A DNA stretch of 64,000 nucleotides from Albugo candida (lineage: Eukaryota > Oomycota > Peronosporomycetes > Albuginales): the NCBI GenBank assembly GCA_040437565.1, contig JBDOQK010000030.1:310001-374000 (forward strand). The letters are read 5' to 3'. The translations under genes were made by a program, and so were the position numbers. Below, piece by piece: positions 24,131 through 36,139 of this stretch (position 1 is its first letter; each line of letters starts with the position of its first letter). The notes under the pieces are model-generated. The model worked only from the letters and a program-made list of their open reading frames with translations, was not told the origin of the DNA and made no database searches.

Positions 24131-24478
24131 TTATTCTCGACAAACGGCGTCTTCACGAAAAGAATGGATGATGATGCAACGCATCGACGGGTGATCATTT
24201 TGTAGACCTTCAGTTCCCAAGCTGTTCTCATTTGTGATTTCTCGAGCTTGGTGCAACACTGGAGAAACTTTCGATTGTTGGTCAGTTACAACATCAAACA
24301 TCTTCATGTGCCTGGCTTTTAGATGACTTTCGAAAGATAGTGGGATTTCTGATACTTGTTTACGTATGCTTGATGAATTATCATAATTCTGTTGTCGAAA
24401 ATAAATGTGCTTCTTACCCTCTTTCATGTCGGATTTTGTCATTGATACTGTGAGAAGGTGAATGCTTTTCTCGATCAA
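24131..24478 (-). CDS. unrecognised 115-residue frame
   Basis: An open minus-strand frame from an ATG, polar and basic, lies directly upstream of member B on the same strand. It may be the N-terminal half of that gene's ancestor or unrelated. No domain is recognised. Confidence 0.25.
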   Translation of the reverse strand: MIEKSIHLLTVSMTKSDMKEGKKHIYFRQQNYDNSSSIRKQVSEIPLSFESHLKARHMKMFDVVTDQQSKVSPVLHQAREITNENSLGTEGLQNDHPSMRCIIIHSFREDAVCRE

Positions 24479-24666
24479 AATGGGTCTCCTATAGTTGTTA
24501 TATGCTAATAGCCGCTTCGCGTTGGATCAGTCAAGATAGATAATTTGGTTGTGTGAGCTGATATGCGACATGTTCCCCTAGAATTGCAATATGATAAAAA
24601 CGCTTGTACCAGATCTGTATAACGTCCATAAACCCAGTAGAGTCTGTAGGTCTGGCTGGCTTGAAT

Positions 24667-24848
24667 CAAATCAATTCTTTTGTTTCCGATGAACATGACG
24701 AGGCACCGGTGACACGGTAGGAAATCCCCCGCGCTACACTCGTCACATTAAAAATGCCCCTGCCACATCTTGAACATAGCTGGACTGTAGCTCCCCAAAC
24801 ACTGATACCAGCGCACCAAGAAGCAAGACATACAACGCGGTGCTCCAC
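24667..24848 (-). CDS. possible signal-peptide exon (hydrophobic start, then CSRC)
   Basis: From an ATG at 24848 on the minus strand comes a short basic start, a hydrophobic stretch (VVCLASWCAGISVWGATV) typical of a secretion signal, and then CSRCGRGIFN before a stop after 60 codons. Albugo has a described class of secreted effectors with a C-x2-C-x5-G motif just after the signal peptide. Here the last position is Asn, so the match is only approximate. It lies upstream, on the same strand, of the decayed frames down to 22.7 kb, and may be their original first exon. Confidence 0.3.
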
Positions 24849-25179
24849 ATTCTATTCTCTTGCCTTCGTGGAATTAATTGGGTACTTTTGACACTTGGCA
24901 TCGAATCAGCCAATCGTCATGCCTTGTTTATGCCTCGCTACATGTCATTATATAAACTAATCCGTACACGTTTTTTTAAGGCTCAGTTATGTCTCATAAC
25001 TCAAGTGCTCAATCCGAAAAGACACCCAGATCGACGCAGCAGTCATCTATTTCCGCACTGCCTTTGCACAATGCTAGCGTTTTTTTCCATATACTAGTGC
25101 AAGCAAATCCGCATTCCAAGTGGCTCGTACATGTGATATGTGATAGATATAATTCTTCTTTCCAAGGTCTTCACACTAG
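24849..25179. other. intergenic
   Basis: Short plus-strand frames only. Nothing recognised except possible upstream continuation of repeat R2. Confidence 0.4.
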
Positions 25180-25500
25180 AGGATCGACTATTTGTGCGTA
25201 TTGACACTTTGTTGACGATGCCATCAAGTGCTCGCACCGATACTGCAATCCGTTTATGGATTCGACTGGAGGTCCAGACTTCTTTGATCCTACCTCCGCT
25301 TTGTTTCGATGAATTCTGACGCTCTGAATGAGGCCTTGATAGATCGCTCTATCGCGATCTAATACACTTGTATATGGCAAAGACATAACAATACCATGAC
25401 GGTAGTATACAAAACAAATCTTAATATCATAATATCACACATTCACTGTGATAACGCTCCTTGTGCACCACGAATAAGCCAGAGAAAGACATAATTTAGG
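25180..25500 (+). repeat. dispersed repeat R2, copy 2
   Basis: Copy of 14166-14490. The plus strand encodes a C-terminal peptide (RTDTAIRLWIRLEV, ending CFDEF) with a TGA at the same place as copy 1, followed by a conserved AT-rich stretch. Confidence 0.5.
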
Positions 25501-25689
25501 AATGCTGAACGTATAATTGCCATTACACCGCTACTGCAATTTCATTTTGCAAGTAGAACACCGCTGTTGTATGGCCGCTAACAAACTTTTTGCGTTGCAT
25601 TTTTGAATGTGATAAAAACAGAAATGATTTCTGCTGATTGGGATCTTGAAAGTTGGTTATTTGAAGGCAACTAATGGAATTTAAATAGG

Positions 25690-26701
25690 AAGTGGTCGAT
25701 AAAAAGATGGCTATTCTCATGTACTCCATTGATATCACCGTGGGTGCTGCGGTGTTGTTTCTCGTCGGTATAAACAAGGAGGCCTTCGCATATATTGAAG
25801 TGACCGGGGATCATTTTCATTGCACCATCTTGAATTAAGGAAAAAGTGTTGCAAAGCATTCCCTAAGGCTGAACGGACAGCTCGTCAATATCACTTTGGG
25901 GAACTTCTCGCCGTACACCTTGAAACCATTAAGACCAGCACTTGATGCCCACCTTTGAGCTTGAATATAAATGGAGTAGCATATTTTGTAGACAATAATC
26001 AACAATGGTGACCGGGATCCAAATCACTACCCCTTTGTGAAATATTGGATCCATCAAACATTTTCTAAGAGGTGGGCAGCGCAAATGAGAAGCAATTTCT
26101 CCAACTTTAGAGCTATCGCTGCTCTTGTCAAACAAAAAACTAGTTCCAGCACAGATCTTTAACATGTAGCTACAGCTTGGTACATTACGTCACAATAGGG
26201 TGGAACGTTCTCATCAACATGCCGATTCCATCGCGTCGGAAACGTACCATCTTCACCGAGTTCTTGAGCAGAAGATCCTCAATAAATCATTAGTGGATGC
26301 GGTGCTTTGCCCACCGCACTCTCATTTGACTTTATACACGCTAGTAGCGCACGGTTCATAACGATCGGATATTGAGTGCCACTTGGATGAAGTTGAGGAT
26401 TCATGCAGAGTGGGACTAGCCTGACCGCATGTGTCATTTGTACGTCATCCCGGACCAGGTAGCCCGGGAGGATTGTGCGGAAAGCATTTTCGGATTTACT
26501 CTCCATCTGCTATCCAACCTCGCCAACTCTCATTGATCGCTCCGCTGTTTGAAAATTCGTTTGGTGTGCTTGTAAAAAATGGTCGTCCTCGTTTGATGCG
26601 GTCCCCGCATTTGGGATCCGTATTTTCACGGCAATAATTTGAAGTGTTGTCCGTGTATCAATTTGGCAACCGCTCTGCCTCCACCGACATTGATCGAGCA
26701 C
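25690..26701 (-). pseudogene. decayed minus-strand coding remnant
   Basis: Successive minus-strand open stretches (26701-26510, 26506-26279, 26165-25929 and to about 25700) are coding-like: ILPGYLVRDDVQM, LCMNPQLHPSGTQYPIV, CAGTSFLFDKSSDSS, IWIPVTIVDYCLQ and KVYGEKFPKVI. The last blocks faintly recall the C-terminal lobe of pepsin-type proteases, but this is too weak to name. Stops separate the pieces. Confidence 0.25.
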
Positions 26702-29700
26702 AGATTATTAATCTTTGGTACCCATCACAAGTAGAGCACGATTTGTGCTTTCAAAACCATGTGTCGAAATGACTCTCTACACGGTGACGTTTATCGCATC
26801 AACAAACTAGGTGCAAGGTTATATCCCATGTCACTTCATTGGTTCTGATGGTACTGGTGAGCTTTTTGTCTTTCAGAGGAAGGAGTGGAGAGGTTGGTTG
26901 TGGCAATGAGCTTGCGTCAAGTAGTGTGATTTCGAGAGGAGGTTTGAGCTCCAACGATATCTAGTAGACTCGTTTCCGTTCTACTTTTTTGTCACCTCTT
27001 TTTGATTCGTAATCGGCATATCCATGGTTTTTGAGGCGACCACAGATGCCGGTTTTGTTGTAGTTTTCTTTGGGTTTGGAGCTGCCACGGCTCCTAAATC
27101 CAAACACTTGAGTTCACACGGACCGAAGCGTGGTCGCTCTGTCGGAATTGGGGCATTCTTACACCGCAAAGGGAAGATTTGTTGCCGAATGTGATTCGTT
27201 CGCATACCTTCCTAGCATGCACCAATTCTTCGCGGCCCGTGGATGACGCAAAGTAAATTCTCCACGTCGACATAATCACTCCTTGGTTAGAATTTGCGTC
27301 CCGAAAGGTATCGAGAGTGATTACGTGCCTCTTTTTGTGAAGGGATTCCAAAATACCCTCGCTTTCGACGTCAAGATCGACTTCAAACAGGTCTAGTTAT
27401 AGCGATGTTCCGAGTATCTTACTCTCCAAAATTCTTTTCACCAAGTACGGTGGCCGACTGGCGCTCCACTTGTTCGCAACTGTGCATGCATGCCATCATT
27501 GCTAGAAAATTCCTTTTTGGAAGCTTGAAATTCTGTTTTTCTTGTGACTATCCAAAAGAGATTCGAATACCGGGTTGCCGTGATCTCGGAGTAATTAGGT
27601 TAATAATTTCCCATTTCGAATGTTGCTGAATTCCTGATTCATCTTCTTCAAGATCGAGAAAACAATGTTCATGTTCCATGGTAAATCCCGTATAGCAAGT
27701 TCGCAATGCAATGCCGGATCAAATTAGCACATAAATGGTGGGGTTGTGCAAATGCTTTGAAGGACCATGATGCAATGTATGCAAAATGGTGATTCGGATT
27801 GTTGAGCAATCCGTAATTCGATAAATGAGGAGAAGAATATGAATATATGAAGTCCCGGAAGAAAGTATCAATCATATGAAATGTTCTATGACACATTTGA
27901 GAACAATTCATAGAAGTCGCAAACGTTGTCATTATTACCGGAAATATTACGTTTTGAGATGATACGTCGTCTTCATTAATGGAGAAAAATTGCGATTCGT
28001 TACGGTGCAAGAAAGTGATTTACGTAAATATGACCTCGACTACATTCTGCTAATTCCGTTTCCAGCGCATAAGTAATAGGCCGTATTGCCTGGATTTAAA
28101 AAATGACGACAGCCCAATTTGGGTCCTGTCCAGGATAAATTCAAATATGCTGCAATATCGGATGATTCAAGCTTTGGGAGCTCCACTCGATATCACGCTT
28201 CCGGTATAACCTTGTCCTTACGTAACGAGGTTTGCGACTTGGCGATGTCAGCCTAAATAGGACGTTTCGTTTTGTTCCCGCTTGCAGTAGCCTTCTGCTA
28301 CCCTGTATCGGGACAGTAGCAGTACCACACGTACCATCCTGTTCCGTGTGCTGGGGTGAGTGACGACTCATCGACAATCATGCAATCACCCAATGAAAAG
28401 TGACATTGCAGGGTTGCCACTTTAGACCAAGCCGACGCTAACGCTCTTGATTGTGTCGAATTGTAGACTTAAAGCAATGTTTCTGAGAAAGAATGGTTAA
28501 AAACATTCTTTCCAGGCTTGTAACTAAATTGACTTGTTTCGTAGTAGCTCGTAAATTGAGAACTTCACCGCAGCGCAGAAGATAGAGCCATCCTAGGTTT
28601 GAATCAATAGCCAAGTGATATTTACAAATTCGACTGCTGATTGAGCCAGATAAAGGATGTACTGAGTTCCTTCATACACACCAAAAGCCGTGGAAGCAAA
28701 TAAACGGACGTTTGAAGTCTGCAGTATAGCGGTGGAGCTTCCAAAGCCAAAGCTTCCGACATTTACAACATTCTACAACTAGAATCAGATGTAAGGCACT
28801 CGAAGTGGTCGGTTTTGGCTGAAACTTAGAATCAGGGAGGCCCTTCAAATATGTTAAAGGCCGCTTGCACAAGATATAAAGACGGATCAAGCATTCATAG
28901 CACTCCAATGGGATGATAATGTACTCTTTTATGGAAGACTATGGCGATCGTGTATTTAACATATAGCGCACTTTAGATTCAAATTATTGCCTAGTTGCAG
29001 TAAATGCCGGTAGAAACATCCGGGTGATGGTTTCAACGGAGGTTGCACAAAAGAAGTCACAGTGACGCCCACAAAATCATTCCGGAAGACGAAGAGGTTA
29101 AAATGTTGAGGAGCGGAACGAAAGGAATACAAAGACAAGATTCTTGAGCTCTACTCTCCACTCACTATAGTCCACCAGGACTCACAACGATTCTTCCTGG
29201 AGAAAATTGACTCGATAGTTGAAAGCAAGTATGAGATGACAAAGATCAACGACGGATATGTGAATATACGACTGTTTCTAACAAGAAACAACGTCACCGC
29301 ATCGGGGCATTTCATCATATGGTTTGAGAGGTGCAACCAGAATCCATTCTTGATTTCTTCATAATCTGCGTATGTAATTGTATCCAAGTTATCCAGTTGA
29401 ACCATAGAATTGGCTATGTCATAAGAAACGGTCAACCTTTATTGTTCGCAACACACGACAATCGCGAAAACTAATTGCCCCAAACGGTTTGGGGAAGTTG
29501 GGGAGCTTATGTAACTCGATTCCAAAAAGTTCGCTTCAACAACTTCAACCGAACAAACTGGTCCAAGAAGATGTACAAAAAGATATGTGCGTAAGCAAAT
29601 CCACATTTACAAAGCCTCGGTAGGCTTTTCTTAAGAAGAGACTGGATATCCCATTACTCGACAAGGGGTGCTATTAGAATGTATGGAATCAAATGACCTA

Positions 29701-30090
29701 GCTTCGGATAGGACGTCTCATCTCCTGTTCATCAATTAATCATTAGCCTACCACCTTTTTGGCAAAGACTTAACATTTGCAACTCGATGGAGACGTCATC
29801 TGGGACGAAACTCCCTAAGAAACGTGAAGTTTCGTTTCAAAATGTCAGTTCATGGTGAACATCAGCGACAGCATTCTAATTAAAATGACCCGAGCGACGA
29901 GAGCTACTGAGGTCATCGATTTGGCTCTCATATTTACGGCACCCACGTGATACACTAAATATCATGGTGTCCATTATAATACCGCCGCCCCGGTGATTTG
30001 GATTCCACTCACCACTGCAGATTAATGCAGATCAATTTGTTGCCTCGCTCAGTGATGGGAGTGAGGTTGATGCAAACAGTTTGATTATGT
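26702..30090. other. gene desert with scattered short frames
   Basis: About 3.4 kb. The longest frames are 27669-28010 (minus, 113 codons, Ser/His/Phe-rich) and 29151-29435 (minus, 94 codons), with 26981-27351 (minus) in two frames. None matches a family I know and none shows good splice context, so I infer decayed sequence. Confidence 0.5.
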
Positions 30091-30099
30091 CGTTGACTT

Positions 30100-30320
30100 T
30101 GACCGTACGAAGAGAGCATTATCCCGTACGCACAAAAGGGTTGAGAAACGAAATGGAGCGCATGTTTGTTCCATTTACATGATGATCACACTTTTTGGTT
30201 TTCTTCCCATTCTCACACAAGAGCATACATAGGGCCATAATCCAATGATTTCAACGAATGCATTTCGCATTTGTATCCTCAAACGCCGTCAACTCAGATA
30301 TTATTTGATCGTAATAACAA
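30100..30320. repeat. dispersed repeat R3, copy 2
   Basis: See 14495-14745. The left half (30107-30180) is in the same orientation; the right half (30227-30311) is the reverse complement of the other copy. Confidence 0.5.
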
Positions 30321-31478
30321 GAAGGTGTACACTGGGCATTGCTTTCAATTTCGTAACTGGTTCGTTCGCGAGCGCTGGAAAAGTATCCAAAGAGCAAGTT
30401 GGTAGAAAGTCTAATTGCTGTGATTGCCGCAGTAATGACATATCCCTTACGTATCGATTCTATGAGCAAACTACTGAACAAATGCCACAAAACCGAGCGA
30501 ACTTCACGTGACACAGCCGTTTCTTTGTGCACAATAACGCAATGAGCAGATGAAAGTTGCCTTTCTCCCCATAGGACATANNNNNNNNNNNNNNNNNNNN
30601 NNNNNNNNNNNNNNNNNNNNNNNNNNNNNNNNNNNNNNNNNNNNNNNNNNNNNNNNNNNNNNNNNNNNNNNNNNNNNNNNGTATCCTCAAACGCCGTCAA
30701 CTCAGATATTATTTGATCGTAATAACAAGAAGGTGTACACTGGGCATTGCTTTCAATTTCGTAACTGGTTCGTTCGCGAGCGCTGGAAAAGTATCCAAAA
30801 GAGTAAGTTGGTAGAAAGTCAACATCAACAAAATGACGGTACTAATTGCTGTGATTGCCGCAGTATAACATATCCCTTACGTATCGATTCTATGAGCAAA
30901 CTGCTGAACAAATGCCACAAAACCGAGCGAACTTCACGTGACACAGCCGTTTCTTTGTGCACAATAACGCAATGAGCAGATGAAAGTTGCCTTTCTCCCC
31001 ATAGGACATATAAAGAAAGCTCCGAGATTGCATTTGATATTACACCAATTGGATCAGACTCAGGCAGCTGTACACTATCGAACTCGCANNNNNNNNNNNN
31101 NNNNNNNNNNNNNNNNNNNNNNNNNNNNNNNNNNNNNNNNNNNNNNNNNNNNNNNNNNNNNNNNNNNNNNNNNNNNNNNNNNNNNNNNCTGAACAAATGC
31201 CACAAAACCGAGCGAACTTCACGTGACACAGCCGTTTCTTTGTGCACAATAACGCAATGAGCAGATGAAAGTTGCCTTTCTCCCCATAGGACATAAAAAG
31301 AAAGCTTCGAGATTGCATTTGATATTACACCAATTGGATCAGACTCAGGCAGCTGTACACTATCGAACTCGCAAGGCTTTCTATCCGCATTCACTCTCTT
31401 TGTAATGATAGGAAAAAAGTTGACATTCCGACTTTTTTGAAAAATGTCAAAGGAAATCGCAAAAGATCTCAAAATCAA
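30245..31478 (-). CDS. unrecognised frame in a gap-broken, near-repeated segment
   Basis: Three partial copies of one segment (30274-30580, 30681-31088, 31189-31400) are separated by two 100-N gaps. The copies are close but not identical: the second carries an extra about 22 bp (near 30820-30842). On the minus strand the pieces share blocks such as WGERQLSSAHCVIV and SREVRSVLWHLFSSLL, and the frame from 31478 would give roughly 170 residues if one copy is taken. Plus-strand frames are also open. This is probably a single small locus with two alleles or an unresolved tandem repeat. Product unknown. Confidence 0.3.
30581..31188. other. two 100-N gaps (30581-30680 and 31089-31188)
   Basis: Both N runs lie inside the near-repeated segment, so copy number here cannot be trusted. 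Confidence 0.8.
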
Positions 31479-31582
31479 AGAAATGGAAATGTTTACACTT
31501 ACGATCCCTTCTCTTCAAACTGCTACCTCACAACACGAACGGAACGGAGGAATCCCATAGAAATGTGATATAATGGAAAGCC

Positions 31583-33728
31583 TCAATGCTCCATAATACT
31601 CGTTGCTTCCGTTCGAAGTGCATCCAATTGCTTCATCGCGACATGAAATTCCGTCATTTTCCCTTGATTCACACAATCAGCCACCAATTGAGCTGCAACT
31701 CGTAGTCGTTCCTCTAACGGTACGTCCACGTCCGCGAGCTCCGTATTACTATTGCAGCTCGAACGTATATTTCCTGCTGCGGATCGCACGGATGTGAGCC
31801 CAATACCCAAAGAGCTCTGTATGATCTCTTCTTTGAATCGATTCTTATCCGCATTGCTGAGTGATCCCCTTCGCGCCATTTCCGCTACTTTTCGAAGTCG
31901 AACGCCATTGGGACTCATCATTGGCAATCCTTTACTGTCGAGACCACAGACGCCATCTACATCGCCATCAGAATCTTCCTCTTCGGGCGGCGGTGGAGGA
32001 ATGGAATGTTCGGATGGAATCTCTAAAGCACGCGATGTTTTGCTGCTCACAACAGCGTGATAGAACGGAATAAAATCACTCGAAGTATTGACATTTGCCA
32101 GTACACGATCATCGACACTTTGCTCAGTATTGCTCGATACAAACGCATTGAATCTGTGGTCTGACACCATCTGCTCATCGATTCCGGGCATTGATCCGTT
32201 CTTCACGTAATGTGCGCCATGAACCGCTTTGCTTTCGCTTATTTCACGCGCCAATTCCAAACGACTTTTACTTCGTCGACGAAATTTGAAAAATTCCGCA
32301 GCATTCCCAAAACTCGCGCGTTTGATCGAATGTGACGGAGAAAACATTGCCGTGTTTATTGGAGTGTTTGTAGAGTCTGTAGGGATACTTCGTTGCCGGA
32401 CAAGATGAGTCGAAAAGGAGCCCAATTGCGTCGCTGCTTCTGCGGCTGGGGATTTGAGATTGGAGCTGTTCCCTCGCGTGAGACTTACTTGCTGCATCCG
32501 TTTCGAATTGGATGTGAGATTTGGTGATAAAAGTGTCTTCCGGTTGGATGTCATTTGCGGAGTATTGAGAACTGCTTCTGCTACTTGCCACGGTACTGTC
32601 ATCGATGGACGTCGTACCAAACCTGGTGGAGGTGCAATGATAGCATTCTGATCGTTGGCTTCGTATTCTTTGTATGAAATATGTTGATGTGTGTAGAATG
32701 GGACCTATGAATCGATTCAGTTGGCAGGTATCGAATAAAAGTGATCCGATGAGAAAATACCGGCGGAGGAACGATCGTGTCGAGTGTCTTTGGGCGAGAC
32801 GGTGGCGGCGACCAGGAAGGAATGAAAGCAGTATTCTCCGATATTGGTGGAGGTGGGAATGCTTCATCGGGCAATCGGAAAGAATTCTTGTGCTGAAAAG
32901 GACGCGTCAGCTTAAATGCAGTCGCAAATCTCTCAATGACAAACCTGTTGTGCGTTCCCCTCGTTATCGTCACTTTCATCAGAGCTCAGCGGATTTAGAG
33001 CCTCGTTCTGATAATTGGAAGGATAGAAATGTGCAGGTCGAAATTCCTTCACATTTTCGAGTCGACGTACGTCGCTTGTGGACGTATTCCTCAAATTGTA
33101 CGAATAGCTGTCTATAAACGCTGGCGACGTCGTTGTATTTTGATACGTTGTGTCGGTAGCACTTGTCGAAGGCACTAAACACTGACGATAATGCGCTTTT
33201 GCGACATTCGAAAGCATTGTTTTCTCAGCAGATTTCAAATTCATTTGTTTTGATGGAATATTCATTTGAGTTGCAAGTCGAAGACTTGTGAGTTGTTTGA
33301 GTTCCTGTACGGACATTCCTTTCGTAAGCGCTCCTGCCGATGCGTTTCTCGCAATTGTGTTTGTCGAAGAGGCTGAAGCAGTGGGAAGCGGTTGGCTTTG
33401 CATGCGCTGTTGTGTCAATCGTTTGAGGTCCTACAAAGCACATTGAGAAAACATTTGCGTTGTAAATGCATTGTGATACCTCAACTGTCATTCCGCTTTT
33501 GATTCCCATTTTTGCCGGTGCATTTGTGCGCGTATTTTGAATGTGTTTGGACACTGTTTGATGGTACGATCGCGAAGGATACTTTTGACTTTTACCGCTC
33601 GTTTGTGATGGAATTTGCAGCAGAAATGAAGTGTTGGGCGTCGGGGCCGCAATATGTGTGGAATGTGAGTGCATTAGTTGTTGCGCGCTGCCATTACGAC
33701 GCCCATCCATAAAGGACGCATTGCGCAT
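31583..33728 (-). CDS. hypothetical Ser/Pro-rich protein with repeated GMxVxxLKxLT motif
   Basis: Four exons on the minus strand, 33728-33480, 33430-32945, 32892-32761 and 32704-31583, with introns of 49-56 nt, give about 662 residues. Sequence is low-complexity: Ser/Thr/Asn-rich, several short proline runs (AFPPPPISE, SIPPPPPEEEDSD, IAPPPGLV) and many basic-x-x-Ser sites. Two related short motifs, GMTVEDLKRLTQQRM (formed across the first intron) and GMSVQELKQLTSLRL, are about 45 residues apart. The C-terminus (LEERLRVAAQLVADCVNQ) is predicted helical. No enzyme domain. The start could lie further upstream, because the frame stays open to 33815. Role unknown; scaffold or regulatory protein is only a guess. 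Confidence 0.7.
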
Positions 33729-34145
33729 ATCACTCGACTCGAATTGGATCAGAAATAGCGTTTTCTGACACAAAAAAGGATCAATGGACTCGCAGTGAAC
33801 ACAGAGAAAACACAAATACGTTTTGCAGACACACTGTGTGTTTGCTGAGAGATTTTCGTCGGTAGCAATTCAGTCGCGTTTTTCCCCTTTGCGTATGTAA
33901 AAAAGCTGCGAGCACTCGCGTCACGAGATGTATGTGTTTGTAGAGAGATAAGCGTTTATAGAGGTAAAAGGATANNNNNNNNNNNNNNNNNNNNNNNNNN
34001 NNNNNNNNNNNNNNNNNNNNNNNNNNNNNNNNNNNNNNNNNNNNNNNNNNNNNNNNNNNNNNNNNNNNNNNNNNGTTTGTAGAGAGATAAGCGTTTATAG
34101 AGGTAAAAGGATATTGTAATATAAGGGGAATAGAGGATAAGAGGT
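33729..34145. promoter_or_regulatory. divergent intergenic region with 100-N gap and 39-bp duplicate
   Basis: This holds the 5' regions of the Ser/Pro-rich gene (minus) and the CIR1-like gene (plus). The 39 bases at 33936-33974 recur exactly at 34075-34113 across the gap 33975-34074, so the true spacer is probably nearer 280 bp. Confidence 0.6.
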
Positions 34146-35710
34146 ATGGGCGGAGGATTGAAGTTTCTGAATTTGAAAGGGTGGCATCCGTCGAACAAAG
34201 CGAATCAGAAGCGGATTTGGATTGCAGAACAAAAGGAGAAGGCGAAAGAGGAGAGAGAAAAAGAAGCGGCGTCTGAGTTACGTAAAAATGCGGAATTATA
34301 TCGGTTTCAGAAAATCGCTGCGGCGAAAGGCGACGAGCGTTCAGTGACGCAATTGGCGTCGCAATCGGTTGAATTTATGTACGCGCCACCGCCGGGTTTA
34401 CAGAAAATTGATAAATCAGTAGAAAGCGATATGCGGGAAGGTACATCGATGGGTGTTTTTTTGTGTGTGAGCATTTTTTTATTTCGCTTTTGTAAGATGA
34501 CGCGGTGCGTGAATTTCGACGTCGAATGGAAAAAAAGACAAAAACTCATAAAAACGAGCAAGCAAAAAAGACTCAACGAAAGTTAGAACGGTATGTCGGT
34601 CGTCGACCGGATGAAAGTCTCACTATCGACGAGCAAGTCGGTGGGTATTGTTTGTATTGCACAAGTGTATACCCGTTAATGGATCGCTATAGAGCGATTT
34701 CCGTTTCTCAAGGATGCTCCTGTGGAAGGAGATTACACTGGCAATGTCAAAGTGAATTTTAAACCGATGGGTGTACAACTACGTAATGTACGTTGTTTAC
34801 GTTGCGGTGAATGGGGTCATTTGTCTGGTGATCGTGAATGTGAATTACGCAACTTTAACCCGCATGGTAAGATCTTTGTCGTTTAGAGCTTAGTGACAGT
34901 CTAATGCGTCATTTCCAATAAATCAGATGCAGCTCGTCAGGCTCTGGAAGATCCTTTCTCGTACATGAATAAGGTATTTCCCAGTTTGTTAACGTGCGTT
35001 GACTGAGTAGACGGCGTTTTAGATGACACAAGTGAATAAACAAGAACTCGTGCTCCGTCGAGCGGCTATTCCTTTCGAAATGGTATGTCATTTAACGCGT
35101 ATTGTGTATCCTCACTTTTTCGTTGGGTGTAGCAAACCGAACACATTAGCAAAGACTACGAACTCATTTCATCTGAAGATGACAGCGATTGCGATTCTGA
35201 AAGTGCATTTTTACAAAAATTGACAACAAAAGAAAAAAAAATGCTTTTNNNNNNNNNNNNNNNNNNNNNNNNNNNNNNNNNNNNNNNNNNNNNNNNNNNN
35301 NNNNNNNNNNNNNNNNNNNNNNNNNNNNNNNNNNNNNNNNNNNNNNNNGTGTATCCTCACTTTTTCGTTGGGTGTAGCAAACCGAACACATTAGCAAAGA
35401 CTACGAACTCATTTCATCTGAAGATGACAGCGATTGCGATTCTGAAAGTGCATTTTTACAAAAATTGACAACAAAAGAAAAAAAAATGCTTTTGAAAAAA
35501 TTGAAAAAAGCATCAAAGAAAGAAAAGCAAGAGAAGAGCAAAGATGAAGATCGACCAGCACGCAAGCAAACAAAGTTTGATAGAGCGAAAGACTCTGGCG
35601 ATGCTACGAGAAGACATAGGAGACGATCTAGATCACCTTATGTCAGCAGGAAAAGGACCCGGCACCATCACTCTCGTTCAACAAGCCGACCTCGAAGCCG
35701 GCGTTTGTGA
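34146..35710 (+). CDS. CIR1-like (CBF1/RBPJ-interacting corepressor family) nuclear protein
   Basis: Exons 34146-34440, 34497-34640, 34693-34866, 34927-34973, 35023-35082 and a last exon from 35133 (its duplicate starts at 35378) to 35710. Start MGGGLKFLNLKGWHPSNK is the Cir_N motif, followed by an acidic/basic helix. The shared core includes FMYAPPPG, GVQLRNVRCLRCGEWGHLSG (a CCHC-type knuckle) and DREC. The tail TTKEKKMLLKKLKK plus an RS/RH-rich end also matches CIR1 (human has TTKQKQKLLRKLD). In animals CIR1 is a corepressor adaptor and associates with splicing factors; no Notch pathway is implied here, so a splicing or transcription cofactor role is the safer inference. The gap 35249-35348 sits inside the last exon between exact 145-bp duplicates; removing one copy restores a continuous frame. 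Confidence 0.85.
35104..35493. repeat. 145-bp duplication flanking gap 35249-35348
   Basis: 35104-35248 equals 35349-35493 exactly (offset 245). Unmerged contig overlap, falsely duplicating the start of the last CIR1-like exon. Confidence 0.88.
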
Positions 35711-36139
35711 AACAATTCTCTTTGATTTACAGTCATATTGTGCACAGATGATTACCACATTTAAGCATTGCTAAAACATTGAGGCTACGCATCTTCCACT
35801 CGTAAATGAAATTCAATCTTATTGTACTTGGCGGTGATTCCATCTGAGGATCACGAGACACGGCGCTGAATGGAGTTGCACTTGACCGAAAGCCTTATCA
35901 ATTGCTCGGCTTAGTGTACATTTTTGGGAGAGTAAACTTCATATCATATCCAAATTTGGTGAAAGGAACAGAATGAGAGATGAGCCATAAGCACTACAGA
36001 AATCGATAGATACTGTTTTTGACACTGACATTGACAAGTACACACGCGCATGGAGTAAGGTACGATATGGATCCATCCACAAAGGTTTGATGAATGGAGT
36101 GTGTATGATTGTAATTTCGAATCTTAATTATGGAAACAC
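35711..36139. other. intergenic
   Basis: About 430 bp without a supported gene. It contains only out-of-frame extensions of the neighbours. Confidence 0.6.

Noticed and set aside
25690-26701. Aspartyl-protease remnant on the minus strand
   Set aside because: Only the last blocks faintly resemble a pepsin C-terminal lobe. I kept it as an unnamed coding remnant.
12000-31500. Retrotransposon or other virus-like element explaining the gene-poor region
   Set aside because: I saw no reverse transcriptase, integrase, capsid or long terminal repeat signature. The dispersed repeats carry host-type fragments.
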